From the NCBI RefSeq assembly GCF_963518785.1, contig NZ_CAUQKJ010000008.1:58681-122680 (forward strand): a stretch of DNA of 64,000 nt. The letters are read 5' to 3'. Under the pieces are notes generated by a model. It was not told the origin of the DNA and ran no database searches. It worked only from the letters and a program-made list of their open reading frames with translations. Position numbers and translations under genes: made by a program. Below are positions 32,595-40,438 of this stretch, piece by piece. The stretch comes from an uncultured Campylobacter sp. (GTDB lineage: Bacteria; Campylobacterota; Campylobacteria; Campylobacterales; Campylobacteraceae). How positions within the stretch are numbered: position 1 is the first letter of the stretch; each line of letters opens with the position of its first letter.

Positions 32595-33659
32595 TTATTT
32601 TGCTTTAGATTGTTTGGTTTCTTGTAGTTTTGCTGCGGACTTCTTATCTTGCTGTTGCTCCGGCGAAACAAAAATACTCACATCCTCGCTAGGGACTTTC
32701 TTTCTTATTATTTGCTCGCAGGCGACGCCGATACCGCCGCAATTGCTATCCGTGCGATTAAATTCCACATAAGCGTATTTACCGTCATCGAAAATTAACT
32801 TACCGCGAACGGATCTATTTTCATTTTTCAGATATATTTCGATACTATCATCAGCCAAACCACAAAATTTTAAAAAACCGCTATAGGTACTTACAAAAAC
32901 ATTTTGATAAGATATTAATAACATCATATATCCTACAACAATAAGACCAAAAACAGTAGCTATAAACCAAATTCTCCCATCTTTTTCAATCTTAGATATA
33001 GGTTCAAATATGAATTTTGATAACCATCTTAATACTTTTTTAAAGAGATTTTTATCTTTTATATAATTATAAAACTTACGAATACAGAGATTTTTGTCTT
33101 TTATATAATTATAAAACTTACGAATACGAGGATACGCTATTAACGATATAAATAATATTATACCTACTATCCAGTTACTTATATATACAAAACGTATAAG
33201 AATATTTTCTTGATTTGTAGTGTAGCACAGAGTTATCATCATTGCAAAAAAAACGAGCGTCGCCAATATCACAAAGAATTTTTTACTTATTTCGCTATAC
33301 TTATCTTTACTTAAACTATAATATAGATACATTATAGTCGAACCGTATAATGCTAAAATAGTTAGAAAAATTAATAATGTAAAAAAAGCAAATAACAAAA
33401 TATGATTCGCACTAAATACTTCGTATGTAAAAAATCCGTAATATCGCATATACGAAAAAATAAATGTAATAATACCGATTACTGCAAATATGGATGTTAT
33501 CAAAGAACATACTTTAAACATTCGCATTACTCTCTTTTCTACTAAGTCACTTTTATCTGAAACATTTTTTAAATCAGTTTTACCTTCTAACTTATTGCTC
33601 TCAGAAGTACTTAAAGGCTCAATCTTGCTTTTATCTTTATTACTCATTTTTTCCTCCAA
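32595..33659 (-). CDS. AT-rich membrane protein of unknown function
   Basis: 354 residues with about five membrane segments (around residues 50-75, 85-110, 125-150, 160-180, 235-255). A hydrophilic N-terminus (KSKIEPLSTSESNKLEG) precedes them, and a C-terminal domain with an RGKLIFDDGKYAYVEF strand pair and a Gln/Lys-rich tail follows. The gene is much more AT-rich than its surroundings and free of AAATTT expansions, so probably acquired. It contains a 42-bp tandem duplication giving two copies of RKFYNYIKDKNL. Its neighbour at 33675 is 15 bp away in the same direction. Confidence 0.7.
   Translation of the reverse strand: MEEKMSNKDKSKIEPLSTSESNKLEGKTDLKNVSDKSDLVEKRVMRMFKVCSLITSIFAVIGIITFIFSYMRYYGFFTYEVFSANHILLFAFFTLLIFLTILALYGSTIMYLYYSLSKDKYSEISKKFFVILATLVFFAMMITLCYTTNQENILIRFVYISNWIVGIILFISLIAYPRIRKFYNYIKDKNLCIRKFYNYIKDKNLFKKVLRWLSKFIFEPISKIEKDGRIWFIATVFGLIVVGYMMLLISYQNVFVSTYSGFLKFCGLADDSIEIYLKNENRSVRGKLIFDDGKYAYVEFNRTDSNCGGIGVACEQIIRKKVPSEDVSIFVSPEQQQDKKSAAKLQETKQSKAK
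33044..33127 (-). repeat. 42-bp in-frame tandem duplication
   Basis: 33044-33085 and 33086-33127 are identical except for one base (A/G near the tenth position). The copy number is exactly two and the unit is a multiple of three, so the membrane protein gains fourteen residues without a frameshift. Confidence 0.95.
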
Positions 33660-33674
33660 ATTTTAAATTTCATC

Positions 33675-34700
33675 CTACCTAAACACATCATCCATCGGTG
33701 TGCTTTCGCATTTCTTGCGGTCGGCTTCTACCGAGAGTAGGCGAGCTTTACTTTCGTCTAAAATTTTTGGAGTAATAACAAGCCCCGGCAAATCTAAGGA
33801 ATTTACGGCGTGCTTGCCGGCAAATGCCCCCAGGCCTCTGCCAAATATCCCGTTTACGCGCCCGTTCATATCATAAATCTCGCTGCCGTCGCAGTGAAAG
33901 ACATTGCCCGAGATACACTCGCATTTAAGCCCATCCGCAGCCTCTGTGTATCTGTAGTCCTCGACGTAGAGCGCACCGCTTACGCCACGGACACTACTTA
34001 TGGGGTTGTAAATTAACACGGCTAGAATTTCATTCTTTTGCGGATTTGAGATCTCCCACTCCACGGCGCGATATGAGCTAAGCAGCAGCACTATGGGCTT
34101 AGCGGATTTGGCTAAATTTAGCTTGACGCGATTATTCATCTGCGCGCTTTCGTAGATCGCGCCGAGCCAGAGATCGTAGTCCTTATCCGCAGGGATCTTG
34201 GCTACGGCGTCCTTTTGACGATAAAAGGGCTCTACATCTTTAAAATCTACGAAAAGCTCGCTAGAATGCGCATCATTTAAAAACCACGCTTCGATCTTGT
34301 GCTTGCCCTTGCTAAATTTATACGTAAGCGGGCGCTTTTGATTGCTCGACGTCCCGCCCAGCACGTCCGTGCCGTCTACGGCGATTACCAGCGTAGACCA
34401 GCCGTAATCTCCTAGCACCATCTTTTCGACATCTGCGTCGAAATTAAACTCGCCGACCCAATACGCCATAAGATTTGGAGATGGAATTTCATGGAAAGAA
34501 TTTCCTTCGTAATTGACGCTGATGCGATCGACATTTTCAGAGAAAACCACTTTCTTAGGCTCATCTTTATTCAGATAAAACGCCAAAAACTTATCCTGCG
34601 GGATCTGCGCGTCCGCGGTAATCTCTTTCGCCCATTTTTGCATATTGCTCTCTTGCGCGAACGCCGCAAATGCAAGCACCAAAATAATCAAAAACCTCAT
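33675..34700 (-). CDS. Secreted protein of unknown function
   Basis: 341 residues with a signal peptide (MRFLIILVLAFAAFAQES). The middle is beta-rich (KRPLTYKFSKGKHKIEAWFL, ELFVDFKDVEPFY), resembling carbohydrate-binding or PA14-like sandwich strands without a clear match. A Cys pair lies in CECISGNVFHCDG, then ARLLSVEADRKKCEST. Likely periplasmic or surface. The next gene, 15 bp on, is the AT-rich membrane protein; they probably form a two-gene unit. Confidence 0.7.
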   Translation of the reverse strand: MRFLIILVLAFAAFAQESNMQKWAKEITADAQIPQDKFLAFYLNKDEPKKVVFSENVDRISVNYEGNSFHEIPSPNLMAYWVGEFNFDADVEKMVLGDYGWSTLVIAVDGTDVLGGTSSNQKRPLTYKFSKGKHKIEAWFLNDAHSSELFVDFKDVEPFYRQKDAVAKIPADKDYDLWLGAIYESAQMNNRVKLNLAKSAKPIVLLLSSYRAVEWEISNPQKNEILAVLIYNPISSVRGVSGALYVEDYRYTEAADGLKCECISGNVFHCDGSEIYDMNGRVNGIFGRGLGAFAGKHAVNSLDLPGLVITPKILDESKARLLSVEADRKKCESTPMDDVFR

Positions 34701-34729
34701 TACCGACCTTTCTTATTTCGTATAAAAGT

Positions 34730-34768
34730 AAAATCCCTAAACCTAAAAGCCCTAGGCTTAGGGATTTT
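34730..34768. promoter_or_regulatory. Inverted repeat upstream of the secreted-protein gene
   Basis: AAAATCCCTAA (34730-34740) and TTAGGGATTTT (34758-34768) form a perfect 11-bp inverted repeat with an inner GCCCTAGGC palindrome. It could be a terminator for either direction or an operator; the secreted-protein ATG is 30 bp away. Confidence 0.45.
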
Positions 34769-35638
34769 GCCGCCTTAGCTCCACAGCCTATACGAATTAA
34801 ATTTCAGCTGCTTAAATTTCAGCTACGCGAGAAACTTCCTTGCCGCGACCGCTACGTAAAATTCCACTCTAAATAAGCTTAGCAGAGGCTTTCGCAGATA
34901 AGCTCCACCGCCACAAAGCCCGGCGAAATAAAATTTAAACCAGTGCAATGCTACGGCTACCGCTAAAAAGCTAGGCGCGATAAAATTTCAAGCCTAAAAT
35001 TCATATTAAAGCCCCATCTTAAAATTTTAAAACAAAACTTTAGCGATAAAATTTCACATTTTAAAATTCTGCGGCAAAGCTTTATGCTTAAAATTTTACA
35101 TTTAAAACTCCAAGGCGGAATTCTACGGCAAATTTTACCTCGCTGAATTGCGCGTTTGGAATTTAATTTTCGCCGTTAAATTCTGCGCTTAGAATTTTAT
35201 CCAAAACCTCATGCAACGGAGCTTGGGTAAAATTCTAGCTCGAAATTTCAAACTACGAAATTTCGTCTGCCCAAATTTTGTGAGCGCTATAAATTTGCTC
35301 AAAATCAAAGCGGAATTTCAAGCTCTAAAATTTAGTATGAAATCCCGTGCTACGAAACTCCGCACGAAATTCTATACACAAAAATTTTACTGACGCCGTA
35401 AAATTTCGCCGTAAAATCGCTACAAAATTTCATAGCGGAATTTGTGCCAGGAACTCCGAGCTACAAAATTCGGTGCAGAATTCATAGCCGCGAAACCCGC
35501 GTGAAATTTTGCGAGCATTATAAAATTTGCAGCGAAATTCGACGTAAAATTCCAAACTATTAAATTCCGCGTTGAATTTTAATCTGCAAAATTTACGAGA
35601 AATTCCGCGCAAAATTTAACGCCGCGCTCGCCAAAGCC
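34769..35638. repeat. AAATTT repeat field of about 870 bp
   Basis: One of the densest stretches: AAATTT, AAAATTTC, AAAATTCT and GAATTTC words at short intervals, many about 15-30 bases apart. Short open frames on both strands (35211-35393 plus, 35430-35612 minus) translate into KFxxxF/EFxxxF patterns like the pentapeptide-like ORF. No gene. Confidence 0.7.
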
Positions 35639-36733
35639 CTAATTCGAGCAGGCGCTCTTGCCGTCCATCACCGGCTGGATTGCGGAGTTGTCCGCGAGCT
35701 CCTCGCGATCGATCTTCTCGATCTTTTCCCACAGCTTGCGCGCCGCCTGCTCGTAGCGCTTTGCGCTCAAAGAATCGGGCGCATAGAAGCTCACCGGCTT
35801 GCCGCTGTCGCCGCCCTCGCGAATAGCGATCTCGATCGGAATCTCGCCGATTACTTCGGTGTTGTATCGCTGCGCCAGCTTTTGCGCGCCGCCGCGACCG
35901 AAGATGTCGTACTCCTTGCCGTTATCGGGGCAGATGAAGCCGCTCATATTCTCGATAAGGCCTGCGATCGGGATGTGGAGCTTTTCAAACATATCAAGCC
36001 CGCGCGCGCTGTCGTCCAGCGCGACCGTCTGCGGCGTCGTAACGCACACGCCCGCCGTCACCGGCACGCTCTGAGCGAGCGTAAGCTGCGCGTCGCCCGT
36101 ACCCGGAGGCATATCCAAAAACAGCACGTCCAGATCGCTCCACGCCACGTCTTTTAGCAGCTGCTCGATCGCCTTCATTATCATCGAGCCGCGCCAGATG
36201 AGGCTCGCGCCCTCCTCCATCAGCACGCCCATGCTCATCATCTCCACGCCGTGGCTTAAGATCGGCTTTAGCTTCTGCCCCACGACGCTTGCTTGCGTCT
36301 TATCTTCTCCCAGCATTCGCGGCAAATTCGGTCCGTAAATATCGGCATCCAAAATCCCCACTCTCTTGCCGAGCTTTGCCGTGCTGATGGCTAAATTTAG
36401 CGTCGTCGTACTCTTGCCTACGCCGCCTTTGCCGCTGCTAATCATCACGAAATGCTTGATCTGCGGCGCGATATTTTTGCCGCTGCGAGAGTTACTCTTT
36501 TCCTCGGCGATCTTGGGCTGTTTGATTAAAATTTCCACGTCCGCCCCTAGCACCTTTTGCACCGCCGATCTGAGCTCTGCGGCGATCTCAGGCTTGGCGC
36601 TGGGGATTTCGATCCCTACGAAAATTCTATCGCCGATCTCGACCTCTTTTACAAATCCAAAATCCACGATGCTTTTAGAAAAGCCCGGATAGATCACGCT
36701 TTTAAGCAAATTTAAGACTTCGTCTTTACTCAT
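35639..36733 (-). CDS. mrp: Mrp/ApbC-type iron-sulfur carrier ATPase
   Basis: 364 residues. An N-terminal DUF59/MIP18-like domain (about 1-90) is followed by the P-loop ATPase with the deviant Walker A GKGGVGKST, GILDADIYGPNLPRMLG, DVLFLDMPPGTGDAQLTLAQ and VTTPQTVALDD. Family members carry and transfer Fe-S clusters. The usual CxxC of the dimer interface is not intact: the matching segment reads FICPDNGKEYDIFG with a single Cys, so cluster binding may differ. It overlaps thiC by ATGA; ApbC is linked to Fe-S supply for ThiC in other bacteria, which fits. Confidence 0.92.
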   Translation of the reverse strand: MSKDEVLNLLKSVIYPGFSKSIVDFGFVKEVEIGDRIFVGIEIPSAKPEIAAELRSAVQKVLGADVEILIKQPKIAEEKSNSRSGKNIAPQIKHFVMISSGKGGVGKSTTTLNLAISTAKLGKRVGILDADIYGPNLPRMLGEDKTQASVVGQKLKPILSHGVEMMSMGVLMEEGASLIWRGSMIMKAIEQLLKDVAWSDLDVLFLDMPPGTGDAQLTLAQSVPVTAGVCVTTPQTVALDDSARGLDMFEKLHIPIAGLIENMSGFICPDNGKEYDIFGRGGAQKLAQRYNTEVIGEIPIEIAIREGGDSGKPVSFYAPDSLSAKRYEQAARKLWEKIEKIDREELADNSAIQPVMDGKSACSN

Positions 36734-38037
36734 TCCTTCTCCTTATTTTCGGTTAAATTTCTACTGATTTTATATGCGCAAAATTTCGGCCCGCACATCG
36801 AGCAAAACTCCGCGCCCTTGTAAATTTCATCGCCCAGGCTCTCATCATGCAGCTCGCGCGCATGATCTGGATCGAAGCTAAGCTCAAACTGCCTGTTCCA
36901 ATCAAAACCATATCTCGCATCGCTCATCGCGTGATCGCGCTCTATCGCGCCCGCTTTGCCTAGCGCGACGTCTGCGGCGTGAGCGGCGATCTTATGCGCG
37001 ATGATGCCCTCTCTGACGTCTTTTGCATTAGGAAGGCCTAGATGCTCCTTGGGCGTTACGTAGCAGAGCATGCTGGCGCCGCAATACGCAGCCATCGTCC
37101 CGCCGATAGCGCTGCTGATGTGATCGTAGCCCGCGCCGATGTCGGTCGGAAGCGGCCCCAGCACGTAAAACGGCGCGTCGCGGCAGAGCTTGCGCTCTAA
37201 CTGCATATTAAGCTCGATCTCGTTAAACGGAATGTGTCCCGGCCCCTCGATCATCACCTGCACGTTTTTTTCATTCGCGCGCAGGGCTAGCTCGCCTAAA
37301 ATTTCAAGCTCGCTAAGCTGCGCCCTATCGGTCGCGTCGTATAAACAGCCCGGGCGCAAGCCGTCGCCCAGAGATAGCGATACGTCGTAAGCGGCGCAGA
37401 TATCGCAAATTTCATCAAACGCTTCGTAAAAGGGGTTTTGCTTATGAAATTTCATCATCCACGACGCTATCAGCGAGCCGCCCCTGCTTACGATACCCAT
37501 CTTGCGACGGGACAGCAGCGGCATAAACTCGAGCTTAAAGCCCGCATGGATCGTGAAATAATCCACTCCCTGCCGCGCCTGCTTCTCGATCGTGCTAAGA
37601 ATAGCGCTCGTTTTTAAATTTTTAATATCGCCCAGCTCATACATCATCTGATAGATCGGCACCGTGCCTATGGGTACGGGCGAGCGCTCGATTATCGCGG
37701 CGCGGATCTCGTCCAGATCGCCGCCCGTGCTTAGATCCATCACCGTATCGGCGCCGTACTTTAAGCAGACCTCAAGCTTTTCCAGCTCGCCCTCAATATC
37801 ACTCGTCGTGCCTGAAGAGCCGATGTTGGCGTTGATCTTGCACCGCAGCGCGCGCCCGATACCGATAGGCTTTAAGCTTTTGTGATTAACGTTTGCGGGG
37901 ATGATCGCTCTTCCTTGCGCGATGAGATCGCACAAGGCCCGCTCGTTCATGCGCTCGCTTTGCGCGACCTCTCTCATCTGCGGCGTCACTTCGCCTCTTT
38001 TTGCAAAATAGATCTGCGATACGCAGCTTTCGGTCAT
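36730..38037 (-). CDS. thiC: Phosphomethylpyrimidine synthase
   Basis: Converts AIR to HMP-P, the pyrimidine of thiamine, by a non-canonical radical SAM reaction. 435 residues. NVNHKSLKPIGIGRALRCKI, NIGSSGTTSDIEGE, DTVMDLSTGGDLDEIR and IEGPGHIPFNEIELN are present. The C-terminal cluster motif CSMCGPKFC (CxxCxxxxC) is intact. Convergent evidence with mrp through overlap. I looked for a TPP riboswitch in the 60 bp ahead and found no convincing one. Confidence 0.97.
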   Translation of the reverse strand: MTESCVSQIYFAKRGEVTPQMREVAQSERMNERALCDLIAQGRAIIPANVNHKSLKPIGIGRALRCKINANIGSSGTTSDIEGELEKLEVCLKYGADTVMDLSTGGDLDEIRAAIIERSPVPIGTVPIYQMMYELGDIKNLKTSAILSTIEKQARQGVDYFTIHAGFKLEFMPLLSRRKMGIVSRGGSLIASWMMKFHKQNPFYEAFDEICDICAAYDVSLSLGDGLRPGCLYDATDRAQLSELEILGELALRANEKNVQVMIEGPGHIPFNEIELNMQLERKLCRDAPFYVLGPLPTDIGAGYDHISSAIGGTMAAYCGASMLCYVTPKEHLGLPNAKDVREGIIAHKIAAHAADVALGKAGAIERDHAMSDARYGFDWNRQFELSFDPDHARELHDESLGDEIYKGAEFCSMCGPKFCAYKISRNLTENKEKE

Positions 38038-38255
38038 TTTCGCCTCGCTTACTTAAAAATGCGCGTATAATATAACAAATTTCATTAATCCTTACTTTTC
38101 TTTTGCCGTTTATTTTCGTAACGCAGGATGAAATTTTACCGCCGCGCCTTGTAAATTTACGCCTAAGCTTAAGATATTTCAGCGCGCAAGCCGCGATTAA
38201 TTTTGCTTTCATTTTTAATACGTATAATTTCGTAACAAAATTTCAAGGATACAAT

Positions 38256-39569
38256 TTGAAAGATATATCGCTGATTTTGCTCGCCGCGGGCGATTCGAGC
38301 AGGTTTGAGCTGGGCGTCAAAAAGCAGTGGTTGCGCGTGGGCGAGCTGCCGCTTTGGCAATACGTCGCGCAGAGCATTGCGCGGGCGCACCCATTTAAAA
38401 AAATCATAATCGCCGTAAACGAGGAGGACGTGAGCTATTGCGAGCGCCTCTATGCGTGCAGTTTGGCCTCAGCGCGCGGCGAAAGCGCGGAGCGCGGCAC
38501 GAGCGAGTATAAATTTCAAAGAAAGCGGGGCGGGATCGAATGCGGCGCAGACGATCTAAACGACGCAAGCAAGCCGCGGAGCGCGGAAAATTTTAAAGCT
38601 CAAGTCGGATGCGGCGTAGATGAATGCGGCTCTGCAAATTTAAAATTTCACTTCGTCCCAGGCGGTGCAAATCGCCAAAGCTCGCTAAAAAACGCGCTAA
38701 AGCTCGTAGAGAGCGAGCTCGTGCTCGTAAGCGACGTGGCGCGCGCGCAAATTTCGCCAGGGCTAATCTCCTCGCTGATACGAAATTTAGGCGGTGCGGA
38801 CTGTATCAGCCCCTATCTTGGCGTAAACGACACGACCTACCTCGGCGAGAACGTAGTAAAGCGGGAGGAGCTGCGCCTCATCCAAACGCCGCAGCTTTCG
38901 CGCACGGCGCTACTTAAAAAGGCGCTTGAAGGAAGCGAAATTTTTACCGACGATAGCGCGGCAGTCGGTAGCACGGGCGGGCAGTTGGAATTTATAAAAG
39001 GCGAAGCGGGCGCGCTTAAGATCACGCGCGTAAGCGATCTAGCGGCGCTAAATTTAAAACCCTGCTCGCGCGATATTTTTTGCGGTACGGGTTACGACGT
39101 GCATGCGCTTGAAAAAGGCGCGGGCATCGTGCTTGGCGGCGTGCAAATTCCATGCGAGTTCGCACTGATCGCGCACAGCGACGGCGACGTAGCGATCCAC
39201 GCCCTAATCGACGCTATTTGCGGCGCGGCGATGCTGGGCGACATCGGCGAGCTGTTCCCCGATAGCGACGTCAAATTTAAAGGTGCGGATAGCAAGGAAC
39301 TGTTACGAAAGGTAATGCGGCGCGTCAGAGGCTACGGCTACGAGCTCGTAAATGCCGATATTACGATCATCGCACAACGCCCAAAGATCGGCGCTTACAA
39401 AGCGCAGATGCAAGAGGTCTTAAGCGAAATTTTAAACTGCGCGCGCGTCAATGTCAAAGCGACTACTACCGAAGGGCTGGGATTTACGGGCAGAAGCGAG
39501 GGCATCGCCGCGCAGGCTGCGGTAAATTTGAAATTTTACGACTGGCAAAAGCATGCAGCAAAGGCGTAG
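38256..39569 (+). CDS. ispDF: Bifunctional IspD/IspF with an insert
   Basis: Two steps of the MEP isoprenoid pathway in one chain. IspD: LILLAAGDSSRFELGVKKQW (6-25), VPGGANRQSSLKNAL, TPQLSRTALL. IspF: GTGYDVHALEKG from 277 with the metal residues Asp281 and His283, then AHSDGDVAIHAL and KATTTEGLGFTGRSEGIAA. I chose TTG 38256 after AAGGA (38244-38248) because IspD begins directly there; the frame is open 51 codons further up. 437 residues against about 370; residues about 68-130 (nt 38457-38645) are an extra Gly/Ala/Arg/Lys-rich stretch. The gene order ispDF-cemR-sat-pgpA is kept. Confidence 0.93.
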   Translation: MKDISLILLAAGDSSRFELGVKKQWLRVGELPLWQYVAQSIARAHPFKKIIIAVNEEDVSYCERLYACSLASARGESAERGTSEYKFQRKRGGIECGADDLNDASKPRSAENFKAQVGCGVDECGSANLKFHFVPGGANRQSSLKNALKLVESELVLVSDVARAQISPGLISSLIRNLGGADCISPYLGVNDTTYLGENVVKREELRLIQTPQLSRTALLKKALEGSEIFTDDSAAVGSTGGQLEFIKGEAGALKITRVSDLAALNLKPCSRDIFCGTGYDVHALEKGAGIVLGGVQIPCEFALIAHSDGDVAIHALIDAICGAAMLGDIGELFPDSDVKFKGADSKELLRKVMRRVRGYGYELVNADITIIAQRPKIGAYKAQMQEVLSEILNCARVNVKATTTEGLGFTGRSEGIAAQAAVNLKFYDWQKHAAKA

Positions 39570-39574
39570 GACGT

Positions 39575-40438
39575 ATGAAAATTTTAATAATCGAGAGCGA
39601 AAGCTATCTTGCTCAAAGTATCGCAAACAAGCTTGGCGCGCTTGGGCATGAATGCACTAACGCGGCGAGTTTGGCGGTCGCGGCGGGCCTTACGGAGGAG
39701 TTTGAGGCGGTGTTACTTTCTACGAGCTGGAGCGGCGCGAGCTTTTATCCGCTGATCGAGAAATTTAGGCGCTCGATCATAATTTTAATGGTCGCTTACG
39801 TCGATAGCGAAACGGTGCTAAACCCCGTAAAAGCGGGCGCTACGGATTATATCCAAAAGCCATTTATGATAGAGGAGCTCATCAAAAAGATCGAGCATTA
39901 CGCGCAGTTTCGCTCGCTAAAATCGCAAAACGAAGCCTACGAAGCGTTGCTTAAAGAGATCTCTCTTTCGTGCGAAATACCGCCCGCGCGTTTAGCGCAG
40001 ATAAAATTCCCGCTTCTTTTGCGCGGCGATGCGGCAGCGCGAGCTGCGGCGGTATTTAAGATCGCACTCGCGCTAAAATCGCGCCTTAAAATTCTATCCG
40101 CGCAAAGCCCTGAGCCGCTAGAACGCGGCGCGGAGATTTTTTACGCACTAGATTTTGATAGCCTAAGCGGCGCGCAGAAGGAAAAATTTATAAGCAAAAC
40201 CAAATCCATGCGTGTAATCGTCGGATCCATCGGCGCACAAAAGGGCTTTAGCGACGAAATTACGCTTGGCAGCAGCAAAGAACGCAGTGAAATTTTAAGC
40301 ATCGAAGAATACGTAAAGCTCACGATCGTAGCGCACCAAGACGAGTATTTCGACTCCGATCTGGCGGCGGCACTTGGGATTTCTCGAAAATCGCTTTGGG
40401 AGAAAAGGAAAAAATATGGCATCGCAAGAAAAAAATAG
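39575..40438 (+). CDS. cemR: Atypical orphan response regulator of the CemR/HP1021 family
   Basis: 287 residues. The N-terminal receiver domain (1-115) lacks the phosphorylation site: the position expected for Asp reads VLLSTSWSG, and the acidic pair at the start is altered (IIESESY). YIQKPFMIEELI keeps the conserved Lys. The C-terminal part ends in a Fis-like helix-turn-helix, DLAAALGISRKSLWEKRKKYG. HP1021 and C. jejuni Cj1608 (CemR) are phosphorylation-independent regulators of replication initiation, energy metabolism and redox response, and sit directly after ispDF as here. Confidence 0.85.
   Translation: MKILIIESESYLAQSIANKLGALGHECTNAASLAVAAGLTEEFEAVLLSTSWSGASFYPLIEKFRRSIIILMVAYVDSETVLNPVKAGATDYIQKPFMIEELIKKIEHYAQFRSLKSQNEAYEALLKEISLSCEIPPARLAQIKFPLLLRGDAAARAAAVFKIALALKSRLKILSAQSPEPLERGAEIFYALDFDSLSGAQKEKFISKTKSMRVIVGSIGAQKGFSDEITLGSSKERSEILSIEEYVKLTIVAHQDEYFDSDLAAALGISRKSLWEKRKKYGIARKK

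Noticed and set aside
35211..35612. Two 60-codon pentapeptide-like frames in the repeat field
   Set aside because: Short, on opposite strands, no start signals; the repeat DNA explains them.
38038..38110. TPP riboswitch ahead of thiC
   Set aside because: The leader is short and I could not find the conserved CUGAGA-type core.
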